Notes under the pieces: generated by a model | The model's input: only the letters and a program-made list of their open reading frames with translations | The model's database searches: none | Told to the model about the DNA's origin: nothing | Source of the DNA: Sphingomonas sp. | Lineage (GTDB): Bacteria; Pseudomonadota; Alphaproteobacteria; Sphingomonadales; Sphingomonadaceae | Reading direction: 5' to 3' | Assembly (NCBI RefSeq): GCF_019746665.1 | Contig: NZ_JAIERS010000026.1 | Span: 1 to 38,355, forward strand | DNA: 38,355 nt | Translations under genes and position numbers: made by a program | Part shown: positions 1 to 7,080 of the stretch, piece after piece | How the letters are laid out: the number at the start of each line of letters is the position of its first letter | Numbering within the stretch: the stretch's first letter is position 1

Positions 1-1
1 C

Positions 2-64
2 CGGCGCGCCGACATCTTCCTAGGCAGCATCCACCTCGCCGCCGCCATCATGTGGTGCTTATGA
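2..64 (+). mobile_element. 3' end of an IS5-like transposase gene (partial)
   Basis: The window opens inside a reading frame ending in ADIFLGSIHLAAAIMWCL and a stop at 62-64. This tail resembles the C-terminus of IS5-family DDE transposases, where a SIHLAA-type helix follows the catalytic Glu region. Everything upstream, including the catalytic residues, lies outside the window. The assignment rests on about 20 residues plus the terminal-repeat-like sequence just after it, so the family is recalled rather than proven. Confidence 0.6.
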
Positions 65-77
65 GTCCCAGCCCTAG
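62..77. repeat. Putative terminal inverted repeat of the IS5-like element
   Basis: TGAGTCCCAGCCCTAG begins at the transposase stop codon and ends in CTAG. IS5-family elements often end within a few bases of the transposase stop, which would make this the right terminal repeat. The left repeat is outside the window, so pairing cannot be shown. Confidence 0.45.
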
Positions 78-146
78 CGCGGCGTGTGAGGAACTGGGCC
101 AAGGTCGCCCGCTTAGCTGAAGGGCGCCGGGCCAATTGAAACCGTG

Positions 147-172
147 GCCGCACGCCACTGGCGGCGTGCGGC
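147..172 (-). terminator. Hairpin downstream of the cytochrome c gene
   Basis: A perfect 10-bp inverted repeat (GCCGCACGCC / GGCGTGCGGC) with a 6-base loop lies just past the stop of the minus-strand cytochrome gene. On that strand it is followed by ACGGTTTCAATT, a weak T-rich tail. A terminator is likely but the U-tract is poor. Confidence 0.45.
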
Positions 173-187
173 TGGCATGATCGCGCT

Positions 188-832
188 TTACTTGGCGGGC
201 GCGGCGCTGTTGTCGTCAGCCGGGGCCGCGGCATTGCCCGCGTCGGCGGCGGTGGTGTTCCCGGGCGCCTGGGCCGTGTCCGGGCCCGGCGCGGCGGGGG
301 CGGCGGCGGGGAGCGGCAGGTTCGAGCCCTGCGCGTTCAGATAGGCGATCACGTTCGCGCGGTCTTCCGGGTTGGTGAGGCCCGCGAAGCTCATCTTGGT
401 GCCTTCGGCATATTTGCGCGGGTTGGTGAGCCACTCGTTGAGCGCGGCGAAGGTCCAGGTGCCGCCCTTGGCCTTCAGCGCGTCCGAATAAGCAAAGCCC
501 GGATGCGCAGCGACCGGATGGCCGACGATCCCGTACAGATTGGGTCCGATGCCGTTCGCGCCGCCCGATTGGGCATTGTGGCACGAGGCGCACTTCTTGA
601 ACACAGCCTCGCCCTTGGTGACATCGGACGACGCCATCAGCGTTTCGATCGGCACGGCCGGCGCGGCAGCGGCACCGCCCTCGGCGCCTTCTTCCACCAC
701 GCCCTCGATCGGATAGCCCATTTTCTCCGGACGGCCCTGCTTGAAATAGAGCTTGCCGGCCATCGACAGCCCCAAGCCGACGAACAACGCCGCCAGCACC
801 CAGCCCAAAATCACGTTCGTCCGGAAATTCAT
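188..832 (-). CDS. Membrane-anchored class I cytochrome c
   Basis: The 214-residue protein begins with an uncleaved signal-anchor helix (about residues 7-26). It then has a periplasmic linker and a cytochrome c fold with the CASCH haem motif (C81, C84, H85) and a likely axial Met in GTKMSFAG (M147). The fold ends near residue 170 and is followed by a low-complexity Ala/Pro tail of about 40 residues. The layout matches alphaproteobacterial CycM/c552-type cytochromes, which carry electrons from the bc1 complex to terminal oxidases at the inner membrane. The ATG at 832 has an AGGGA-type ribosome site. The gene is divergent from pheA, with about 100 bp between them. The exact oxidase partner cannot be told from here. 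Confidence 0.9.
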   Translation of the reverse strand: MNFRTNVILGWVLAALFVGLGLSMAGKLYFKQGRPEKMGYPIEGVVEEGAEGGAAAAPAVPIETLMASSDVTKGEAVFKKCASCHNAQSGGANGIGPNLYGIVGHPVAAHPGFAYSDALKAKGGTWTFAALNEWLTNPRKYAEGTKMSFAGLTNPEDRANVIAYLNAQGSNLPLPAAAPAAPGPDTAQAPGNTTAADAGNAAAPADDNSAAPAK

Positions 833-934
833 CGGTCCCTGATCCCTATTTTCTTGGCAGCCCTTTAGAAGCGCAACGCCGCCCCCGCAAGCCGCGCTTG
901 CCGTACCCGGGCCACGCGGTTAAGCGCGCCGCCG

Positions 935-1822
935 ATGGAACGCTTTCCCGCGCCCGCCCTGCCGCATGTCGCGCGCCTTGCCGAGGCGGCGCATGCCGAT
1001 CCCGCGCGCGCGGTCGCATTCCAAGGTGCGCCGGGGGCGAATTCGCATCTCGCGGCGCTCCAGGCGCATCCCGGCTGCGCGCCGCTGCCCTGCTATGATT
1101 TCGCCGACGCGATCGAGGCGGTGCAGAGCGGCGCCGCGCAGCGCGCGATCATCCCGATCGAGAATTCGCTCCATGGCCGCGTCGCCGACATTCATTTCCT
1201 GCTGCCGGAATCGGGGCTGGCGATCACTGGCGAATTCTTCCTGCCGATCCGCCACGCACTGATGGGGCTGGGGGAGGTGGCGCAGGTGCGCGAGGCGGCG
1301 AGCCATCCCCAGGCGCTGGGCCAGTGCCGCCACTGGCTGCGCGCGCGGGGCATCGAGCCGGTGACCTATCCGGACACCGCTGGCGCGGCGGCGATGGTCG
1401 CCGAGCGTGGCGACCCCGCGCTCGCCGCGCTCGCGCCGGCGGGCGCCGCCGAGATTTACGGGCTGAAGCTGTTCGAGGCCGACATCGCCGACGCCGCGCA
1501 TAATATGACGCGGTTCCTGACCCTCGAACTGCAGGGCGTGCCACCCGAGGGCGCGGGGCCGTTCATGACAACGCTGATCTTCGCGGTGCCCAATGCGCCG
1601 GCCGCGCTCTACAAGGCGCTGGGCGGCTTCGCGACCGCCAAGGTCAACATGACCAAGCTGGAGAGCTATCAGCCCGGCGGCAGCTTCGCCGCGAGCGAAT
1701 TCTATGCCGATTTCATCGGCGCGCCGGGTGATCCCGATGTCGATCGCGCGCTCGCCGAACTCACCTTCCACGCCGAATGGGTGCGGCTGCTCGGCAGCTA
1801 CCCGATGGCGCGCGAGCGCTGA
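935..1822 (+). CDS. pheA: Prephenate dehydratase
   Basis: The enzyme converts prephenate to phenylpyruvate in phenylalanine synthesis. The 295-residue protein is a monofunctional dehydratase with no chorismate mutase domain. It shows the N-terminal AVAFQGAPGANSH signature (from residue 26), PIENS (74-78) and the catalytic TRF (192-194). A C-terminal ACT domain (about 210-290) carries the Phe-sensing region, here ESYQPGGSF in place of the textbook ESRP form. The ACT domain implies allosteric inhibition by phenylalanine. No strong ribosome site precedes the ATG at 935. A phospholipase-like gene follows on the same strand after about 40 bp. Confidence 0.95.
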   Translation: MERFPAPALPHVARLAEAAHADPARAVAFQGAPGANSHLAALQAHPGCAPLPCYDFADAIEAVQSGAAQRAIIPIENSLHGRVADIHFLLPESGLAITGEFFLPIRHALMGLGEVAQVREAASHPQALGQCRHWLRARGIEPVTYPDTAGAAAMVAERGDPALAALAPAGAAEIYGLKLFEADIADAAHNMTRFLTLELQGVPPEGAGPFMTTLIFAVPNAPAALYKALGGFATAKVNMTKLESYQPGGSFAASEFYADFIGAPGDPDVDRALAELTFHAEWVRLLGSYPMARER

Positions 1823-1861
1823 TTACGCGCAATCGTCATAAACCACGCTAACATGGCGGGC

Positions 1862-2914
1862 ATGAGAACTGCGCTCGCCTGCCTGCTGCTCGCCATCGCC
1901 ACGCCCGCCGCCGCGCAGTTGCGCCCGCTGGTCGCCCCGCCCGCCGATGCCGCCGTCGCCGCGCGCGACGGGGTGGACGTGTTCCTGATCAACGAAGGCC
2001 GCGATGCGGCGCCGATCGCCGCGCCCGAGGAGATCGAGACGATCGCCAGGGACGGCACCGCGCTGAAGTTGAGCCTGATCCGCTCGACCGCCGAGGGGCC
2101 GGCGGTGCCGGCGGGTGGCTTCACGAAGCTGCGCTACCGGCTCGCCCCGCTGTCCGAGGCGCCGCTCGTCGCCGATCGCGGCTCGGTGTCGGGCGGTGAG
2201 AGCGAGGGCAGCATCACCGCTTCGCGCGGGGTGACGAACGGCGCGTTCGATCGCTTCCGTCCCTATGAACCCACCTACATCGTCGCCGGCGCCGGCAGTT
2301 CGCGTGCGAAGCTCCAGGCGAGCTTTTCGTTCCAGCCCTTCGATCACGGCGTGCTCGCGCCGATCCGGGTCGCGTACACCCAGACGATTTTCTGGGCGAT
2401 CGGCACCCCCTCCGGCCCGATCACCGCGACCATCTATCGCCCCGAGGTATTTTACGAGCGCGAGTTCGGCGACTCGATGAAGATCGCTGTCGGCTATCGC
2501 CATGATTCGAACGGCGGAGGTGTGGCCGACTCGGTCGATCTCAACCGCTTCTACATCCGTGCCAATCAGCGCTTCGATCTTGGCGGGCGCTGGCGGCTGG
2601 ATATCGCGCCCGAGGCTTATGGCTTTTTCGGCCCGCGTGGCCTGGCGCGCGACGTCGACCGCTTTTTCGGCTTTGGCGGGATCACCGCCTCGCTGCTCGA
2701 AGAGGATGGGGTGAAGCTGTCGGTCCAGGCGCGCGGCAATCCCGGCACCGGGCGTGGCGCGGCGGAACTGTTCGCGAGCTATCCGCTGCGCCGGCTCGGC
2801 GGCGGACTGGGGCTCTACCTGTTTGGCGAGGCATTCACCGGCTATGGCGAGCAACTGCTGCGCTACAATCGGATCGACAATCACGTGCGCTTCGGCGTGT
2901 CGCTCACGCGGTAA
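1862..2914 (+). CDS. Outer-membrane phospholipase A1-like protein
   Basis: A signal peptide (MRTALACLLLAIATPAAA) is followed by an N-terminal extension of about 120 residues and a C-terminal barrel. Numbered from the ATG at 1862, the barrel carries YRHDSNG (H214, S216) and SVDLNRFYIR (N228). The spacing H-x-S-x11-N is exactly that of the E. coli PldA triad His142/Ser144/Asn156. The late strand FTGYGEQLLRYNRIDNHVR matches the PldA GYGESLIDYN segment. The predicted role is calcium-dependent hydrolysis of phospholipids in the outer leaflet. The N-terminal region is not part of E. coli PldA and I do not recognise it. An ATG at 1853 in the same frame is an alternative start. Confidence 0.82.
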   Translation: MRTALACLLLAIATPAAAQLRPLVAPPADAAVAARDGVDVFLINEGRDAAPIAAPEEIETIARDGTALKLSLIRSTAEGPAVPAGGFTKLRYRLAPLSEAPLVADRGSVSGGESEGSITASRGVTNGAFDRFRPYEPTYIVAGAGSSRAKLQASFSFQPFDHGVLAPIRVAYTQTIFWAIGTPSGPITATIYRPEVFYEREFGDSMKIAVGYRHDSNGGGVADSVDLNRFYIRANQRFDLGGRWRLDIAPEAYGFFGPRGLARDVDRFFGFGGITASLLEEDGVKLSVQARGNPGTGRGAAELFASYPLRRLGGGLGLYLFGEAFTGYGEQLLRYNRIDNHVRFGVSLTR

Positions 2915-2981
2915 CGCACCAAGTCTTGGCGCGGAGCGGCGCGTTTCCTATGCTGGCGCTAACCATCTGGGAGAGTATTCC

Positions 2982-3533
2982 ATGCGCCTGATTCTCGCCG
3001 TCGCCGCGCTTGCCGCCGCCGCTCCCGCCGTCGCCGCGCTCGCCCCCGGCGCCGCCGCGCCCGATTTCACCACGCGCGGCGCGACCGCCGGCAAGGTGAG
3101 CGGCTTCCACCTGAAGGAAGCGCTGAAGAAGGGGCCGGTCGTGCTCTACTTCTTCCCCGCCGCTTTCACCCCGGGCTGCTCGGCCGAGGCGCGCGCCTTC
3201 GCGCAGGCGATCCCCGAGTTCAAGAAGGCTGGCGCGACCGTGGTCGGCATGTCGGCAGATCCGGTCGACGTGCTCGCCGATTTCTCGAACAAGGATTGCG
3301 CCGGCCAGTTCATGGTGGCGAGCGCCGGCCCGGCGGTGGTTTCGGGGTATGACGTCGCGCTCGGTCGCCCCGTTCCGGGTAAGGACGGCGCGCCCAGGAT
3401 CGTTACCAAGCGCACCAGCTATGTTATTGCGCCGGATGGCAAAGTGAGTTTCGTGCATGACGATATGAACCCGGCCGAGCATGTTCGGTTGACGCTGGAG
3501 GCAGTGCGGCGGCTCCGGTCCGCCCGGTCATAA
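2982..3533 (+). CDS. Exported AhpC/TSA-type peroxiredoxin
   Basis: The 183-residue protein begins with a signal peptide (MRLILAVAALAAAAPAVAALA), so it should act in the periplasm. It has a thioredoxin-fold peroxiredoxin core with the peroxidatic motif FFPAAFTPGC (C66). A BCP-type resolving Cys four or five residues later is absent, because the motif continues SAEARAF. The only other Cys is C106, which could resolve or not, so a 1-Cys mechanism is possible. The ATG at 2982 is chosen because GGGAGAG sits about 8 bases upstream and the signal peptide starts there. Confidence 0.87.
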   Translation: MRLILAVAALAAAAPAVAALAPGAAAPDFTTRGATAGKVSGFHLKEALKKGPVVLYFFPAAFTPGCSAEARAFAQAIPEFKKAGATVVGMSADPVDVLADFSNKDCAGQFMVASAGPAVVSGYDVALGRPVPGKDGAPRIVTKRTSYVIAPDGKVSFVHDDMNPAEHVRLTLEAVRRLRSARS

Positions 3534-3642
3534 CGTATCGCAAACATAATTTTAGGAATGTTCGGTTACGCATCGGTGCCGTCGGACGCTGGCTGCTTCG
3601 TAAAATTACGAGGGGCAGGCGCGGGAAACGGTGCTGGGGCCA

Positions 3643-4659
3643 ATGAAGCGGGTTAACCTACGCGTGACGGATCGGGACGAGCTCGGACAGTCGCTTTTCG
3701 CATCGATCGGCGACTTCCTCGCGCGCAACCATCTGACGCCGGAACCGATCAACTATGAATTCGGCTATCGGGTGTGCTCCTCGCCCGATGGCGCTCTGGC
3801 CAAGGCGGTGGCGGCGATCACCGAGGGTGGCTTTCGCCTGACGCGCAAGGACATCGTCTCGCTGGGCGGCGATGTTTCGAACGAGCCGGTCGCTGAAACC
3901 GCGAGCGCGGTGGCGCAGGGGTTGGTGGCGCAGACCCAGATGCAGGTGGAAGGTTTCGCCGACTTGGTCGCCGCGATGCGCGCCGATACGCGCGACTTCG
4001 GCCGCAACCTCGTGGCGAGCGCCGATGCGATCAAATCCACCGGCCAGGTCGCGCCCGACGATGTGCTGCGGCTGACTCACGCGATGATCGATCGCGTCCA
4101 AAGCGCGGAAAGCCAGCTCGAAGCGGCGACGCGCGAAGCCGACGAACTGCGCCAGAAGCTGGAGGAGGCGCGCGACAATGCCCGCCGCGATCCGCTGACC
4201 GGGCTGCCCAACCGCCGCGTGTTCGAGGAAAGCTTCGCCGAGCAGGCCGCCAAGGGCACGCCGCTGTGTCTCGCGGTGTGCGATATCGACCATTTTAAGC
4301 GAGTGAACGATACGTTCGGCCATGCGGTGGGCGATCGCGTGTTGAAGGCGATCGGTGCCACGCTGGAGGAGCAATGCGCCGGCCATCTCGTCGCGCGGTT
4401 CGGTGGCGAAGAATTTGTCGTGCTGTTCACGGGGCTTGAACTCGCGGAGGCGCGGCTGAAGCTCGACGCGGCGCGCACCCTGGTCGCGAACAAGCGCTAT
4501 CGTCTGCGCGAAACGGATGCGCCGCTGGGCGCGGTGACGTTCTCGGCTGGTCTCACCGCCACCTTGCCGGGCGAGGCGGTGGGCGACGTGTTCGTTCGCG
4601 CCGACCGTTTGCTCTACGCCGCGAAGGGCGACGGCCGCAAATGCATCAAGCTGGCATGA
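3643..4659 (+). CDS. GGDEF-domain diguanylate cyclase
   Basis: The protein is predicted to make c-di-GMP from two GTP. An unrecognised, probably cytoplasmic N-terminal region (about residues 1-145) leads into a coiled coil (about 148-182). The GGDEF domain follows, with RDPLTGLPNRRVFEE at the domain entry, the metal-site CDIDHFKRVND, and an intact active-site variant GGEEF (254-258). The RxxD inhibitory site normally found five residues before GGDEF is replaced by CAGH. The N-terminus has no transmembrane helix or PAS-like motif that I can identify. A GTG at 3631 in frame, preceded by GGGAAA, is an alternative start. The gene stands alone. Confidence 0.9.
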   Translation: MKRVNLRVTDRDELGQSLFASIGDFLARNHLTPEPINYEFGYRVCSSPDGALAKAVAAITEGGFRLTRKDIVSLGGDVSNEPVAETASAVAQGLVAQTQMQVEGFADLVAAMRADTRDFGRNLVASADAIKSTGQVAPDDVLRLTHAMIDRVQSAESQLEAATREADELRQKLEEARDNARRDPLTGLPNRRVFEESFAEQAAKGTPLCLAVCDIDHFKRVNDTFGHAVGDRVLKAIGATLEEQCAGHLVARFGGEEFVVLFTGLELAEARLKLDAARTLVANKRYRLRETDAPLGAVTFSAGLTATLPGEAVGDVFVRADRLLYAAKGDGRKCIKLA

Positions 4660-4764
4660 TGTTTCGCCAGGTTACGGCGATCTTTACCAACGCGACTGGC
4701 GAATTTTCCCAAATGCTACCGGCTATGGTTGAACGGTCATCGCATTTCCGCGCATTTCCGCAGT

Positions 4765-4780
4765 TGGCACGGCTCATGCA
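4765..4780 (+). promoter_or_regulatory. Sigma-54-like -24/-12 element (speculative)
   Basis: TGGCACGGCTCATGCA matches the sigma-54 consensus TGGCACG-N4-TTGCW at every conserved position but one. The GG and GC are 12 bases apart as required. It lies 60 bases upstream of the small peptide gene at 4840. A chance match is possible in GC-rich DNA, and I cannot see whether the genome encodes RpoN. Confidence 0.25.
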
Positions 4781-4839
4781 ATCCCCTGGTGCGTCACCGC
4801 CGGATGGTCCGGCAGACGCCAAGACCGGGAGAAAGCACC

Positions 4840-4947
4840 ATGTTCCGTTTCGACACCATCGCCAAGACCGCCGCTTCGCTCGTTGCCGCGATCGCGATGA
4901 CCGCCATGTTCGTCAGCGCCGCCGTGCCGGTGATGCCGATCGCTTAA
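4840..4947 (+). CDS. Small hydrophobic peptide, 35 residues
   Basis: ATG at 4840 follows a GGGAGA ribosome site at good spacing. The peptide starts MFRFDTIAKTAASLVAAIAM and ends AVPVMPIA. It has one hydrophobic helix (about residues 8-29) after a short basic segment, so it is either a single-pass inner-membrane peptide or a bare export signal. A second small peptide follows 19 bases downstream, suggesting a two-gene unit. I do not recognise a function. Codon use is typical of the surrounding genes, which supports translation. Confidence 0.6.
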   Translation: MFRFDTIAKTAASLVAAIAMTAMFVSAAVPVMPIA

Positions 4948-4966
4948 CCACCCCACCAAGGACTGA

Positions 4967-5068
4967 ATGATGCTGAAGATGTTGGCGATCGGCGCGATCG
5001 CGTTTCTGGCGACAGGGCTGTTCCTGCTGGGGCACGACGCCCTGGTCAACGCCCTGACCGCGGTTTGA
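4967..5068 (+). CDS. Small hydrophobic peptide, 33 residues
   Basis: Two adjacent ATGs at 4967 and 4970 follow AAGGACTGA, which contains a plausible AAGGA ribosome site. The product starts MMLKMLAIGAIAFLATGLFL and ends LGHDALVNALTAV, a single membrane-spanning segment with a short polar tail. It follows the 35-residue peptide gene by 19 bases on the same strand. No family is recognised. It may be a small envelope or stress peptide. Confidence 0.5.
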   Translation: MMLKMLAIGAIAFLATGLFLLGHDALVNALTAV

Positions 5069-5123
5069 GCCCGCACCCCGCCGGTTGAGCCGCGGCAGCC
5101 GCGGCCCACCGGCGGCAGCGGCT

Positions 5124-5309
5124 TCAGTCGACCGCGTCCTTCACCGCGCGCCCGGCGAGCAGGCCGAGGACGAGCAGGATGACGAAGACGGCGATCGCAA
5201 GATAGAACAGGATTTTGGCGATGCCGATAAAGGCGCCGCCCAGCCCGCCGAAGCCGAGCACGGCGAGCACCAGCCCGATCACCAGAAAAATGATCGCCCA
5301 ACGTAGCAT
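5124..5309 (-). CDS. DUF1328 family small membrane protein
   Basis: The 61-residue product begins [20 protein letters not shown], has a Gly-rich turn ([12 protein letters not shown]), then a second helix [20 protein letters not shown]. This two-helix pattern with a leading MLRWA is characteristic of DUF1328 (YtjA-like) proteins. They are widespread inner-membrane proteins of unknown function, often found with stress genes. Here the next gene upstream on the same strand is dps, separated by a palindromic repeat. The ATG at 5309 is preceded by AGGAGC-type sequence on the minus strand. Confidence 0.85.
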   Translation of the reverse strand: MLRWAIIFLVIGLVLAVLGFGGLGGAFIGIAKILFYLAIAVFVILLVLGLLAGRAVKDAVD

Positions 5310-5395
5310 GGTTCGCGCTCCTTCCGCGTGAGACGGCGAACCAACGAGAGGGGGCGCGATGCGTTCCGTGGGCGGCGCCGTGCTCCGCCTCCACC

Positions 5396-5475
5396 CACCC
5401 CAACCCCTCCCTTCCAGGGAGGGGCTTACCCAGCAAATGACACCGGAAGCCCCTCCCTCTCGGGGAGGGGTTGGC
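5396..5475. repeat. Palindromic intergenic repeat, CCCCTCCC type, copy 1
   Basis: The segment contains CAACCCCTCCCTTCCAGGGAGG at 5401-5422 and a complementary arm CGGGGAGGGGTTGG at 5461-5474, with smaller hairpins inside each arm. Copy 2 near 8935 shares the first 22 bases exactly. Location between genes and folding potential point to a REP/MITE-like element of sphingomonads. Confidence 0.8.
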
Positions 5476-5506
5476 GTGCGTGGAAGCGAAGCCACACCGT
5501 CGGCGC

Positions 5507-5998
5507 TTATGCGCCCCGCGTCGCCTCGAACAGGAACCAGGCGCGCTGTTCGGCCTGATCGGTCCATTCGTCGACGATGCCGCTGGTGGCATTGTCCTTG
5601 GCCGCGTCGGCGAGTTCCTTCACTTCGCGGAACTGCTGCACCAGCTTCAGATTGTCGTCGCGCAGTTCGAGCAGCATGTCGCGCGGCGGCACGAAATCGG
5701 CGTCGTTGTCGCGCACCTGCTGGCGGCGGGCGATGTCGCCAATCGAGCGCAGCGTCGTCTCGCCCAGCTTGCGCACGCGCTCGGCGATCAGATCGGTGAC
5801 GCCGAGGATCTCGGTCGCCTGATCGTCGAGCAGCAGATGGTAATCGCGGAAATGCGGGCCGGAGACGTGCCAGTGGAAGTTCTTGGTCTTCAAATACAGC
5901 GCATAGGCATCGGCCAGCGCCTGGTTGAGCGCGTCGGCGACGCTTGCCACCTGGTTGGTCTGAAGGTCGGTCGGGGTGTCGAGTGCCGGATTGGTCAT
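5507..5998 (-). CDS. dps: Dps-family DNA-protection ferritin
   Basis: Dps forms dodecamers that oxidise and store iron with hydrogen peroxide and protect DNA. The 163-residue protein has the inter-subunit ferroxidase ligands at exact family spacing: H42 and H54 on one helix ([15 protein letters not shown]) and D69 and E73 on the next (TDLIAE). This matches E. coli H51/H63/D78/E82. The N-terminal tail is short and acidic rather than lysine-rich, so direct DNA binding through the tail is doubtful. The ATG at 5998 is preceded by GGAGG on the minus strand. Confidence 0.93.
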   Translation of the reverse strand: MTNPALDTPTDLQTNQVASVADALNQALADAYALYLKTKNFHWHVSGPHFRDYHLLLDDQATEILGVTDLIAERVRKLGETTLRSIGDIARRQQVRDNDADFVPPRDMLLELRDDNLKLVQQFREVKELADAAKDNATSGIVDEWTDQAEQRAWFLFEATRGA

Positions 5999-6075
5999 GC
6001 TTGGCCTCCTGGATGTTCGCCTGCCTTAACGGCTCGCGCGCTAGATTGGTCCCGGCGCGCTTCGCCGCAAGTCCG

Positions 6076-6633
6076 TCAGACCAGCCGAAAAGCGCTGAGC
6101 GCGGCCGCGATCCCGGCGATCAGCAGTACCCCGGCGATCGGCAGCCGCACCGCGCGTGAGCGCAAGCGCGCCGCGACGTTCGGGCCGCCCAGGATCACGA
6201 CCGCGCAACCAACGGTGCCGCCCAAGGTCGCGCCGATCGCGGCGAAGACCGGGCTGCTCCGCACCCCGAACGCCATCGCCAGGAACTGGCTGCGATCCCC
6301 CAGGCCGAGCGCGAGGCCGGCGGCGAGACTCGCCGCGAAGGCGCCGAGCCGGGCTTGCGGCGCGGGCGGCTTGGGCGCGGTCACCCCGCCGAGCGCCGCC
6401 GAGCCGAGCGCGAGCGCCAGGAACAGCGCGCGAGCATTGGGGGTGAGCAAGGGCGCGATCAGCGCGGCACCGGCGCCAGCGAGCGCGTTCGCCACCGCAA
6501 GCGCGAGAGCGACCCCGAGCAGCGCCGCCACCGGTCGTCCGCTCGCAACCGCTTGCGCGCTCGCCGCCCAGCCTAGCCGGTCGCTCAACTGGCAGGCGAA
6601 GCACGCGACCAGCGCCGCCATCAGCGCGTCCAT
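6076..6633 (-). CDS. TMEM165/GDT1 (UPF0016)-like membrane protein with altered motifs
   Basis: The 185-residue protein has about six hydrophobic segments in two homologous halves, as in the GDT1 family of manganese/calcium cation-proton antiporters. The family motif E-x-G-D-K-[TS] appears as QLSDR (residues 14-18) in the first half and GLGDRSQ (110-116) in the second. The aspartates are kept, but both glutamates are gone and both lysines are arginine. The ion preference or even transport is therefore uncertain. It is divergent from rpmG with about 120 bp between them. Confidence 0.7.
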   Translation of the reverse strand: MDALMAALVACFACQLSDRLGWAASAQAVASGRPVAALLGVALALAVANALAGAGAALIAPLLTPNARALFLALALGSAALGGVTAPKPPAPQARLGAFAASLAAGLALGLGDRSQFLAMAFGVRSSPVFAAIGATLGGTVGCAVVILGGPNVAARLRSRAVRLPIAGVLLIAGIAAALSAFRLV

Positions 6634-6651
6634 ATGCCCCCGCGCAAATGC

Positions 6652-6680
6652 TTGACTCCGCCGCCGCCTTGGTTCATGTG
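6652..6680 (+). promoter_or_regulatory. Possible rpmG promoter
   Basis: TTGACT at 6652-6657 is a good -35 hexamer. The -10 region about 17 bases on (CATGTG) is a poor match, so only the -35 part is convincing. It lies about 75-100 bases upstream of rpmG. Confidence 0.25.
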
Positions 6681-6752
6681 CCGCCCCCTAGCCAAGCGGC
6701 GGGCGCATGCTCCGTCGCTTGTTGTTTTTTCCAGTCGCAGGATTTTCGGGTC

Positions 6753-6920
6753 ATGGCAAAGCCGACCACCGTCAAGATTCGTCTCGTCAGCACCGCTGAC
6801 ACCGGCTTCTTCTATGTCACCAAGAAGAATCCGCGCACCAAGACCGAGAAGCTGAGCTTCCGCAAGTACGATCCCGTCGTGCGCAAGCATGTCGAGTTCA
6901 AGGAAGCCAAGATCAAGTAA
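6753..6920 (+). CDS. rpmG: 50S ribosomal protein L33
   Basis: The 55-residue product starts [20 protein letters not shown] and continues [20 protein letters not shown], the standard bacterial L33 sequence. L33 is a large-subunit protein near the tRNA exit site. There are no cysteines, so this is the zinc-independent form. The gene stands alone and is followed by a strong intrinsic terminator. The next gene, the divK-like regulator, converges from the other side. Confidence 0.97.
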   Translation: MAKPTTVKIRLVSTADTGFFYVTKKNPRTKTEKLSFRKYDPVVRKHVEFKEAKIK

Positions 6921-6944
6921 GGCGCCAGCGCGCATCAATCGCAA

Positions 6945-6978
6945 AGGCTGCGGAGCATCGCGCTCCGTGGCCTTTTTT
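6945..6978 (+). terminator. Intrinsic terminator after rpmG
   Basis: GGCTGCGGAGC pairs with GCTCCGTGGCC apart from a two-base internal mismatch, and is followed directly by six T residues (6973-6978). It starts about 25 bases after the rpmG stop. Confidence 0.85.
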
Positions 6979-7057
6979 GCGTTTTCGTTGGCCAAGGCGA
7001 CGCCGCCTGCGCTTCGGCCAACATGACCATTCATCCTCGGGCGCAAAGGCAGCCGCG

Positions 7058-7080
7058 CCCGGGGTCAAGCCCGGGGCGAC
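7058..7080. repeat. Short copy of the CCCGGGGTCAAGCCCGGGG repeat
   Basis: A self-complementary segment (two CCCGGG arms around GTCAAG), nearly identical to the right arm of the longer palindrome at 35857-35886. It overlaps the 3' end of the divK-like gene and supplies its stop codon. Confidence 0.75.

Noticed and set aside
920..1771. 283-residue antisense frame over pheA
   Set aside because: pheA shows clear family motifs in the plus frame; the antisense product has no domain and shadow-like composition.
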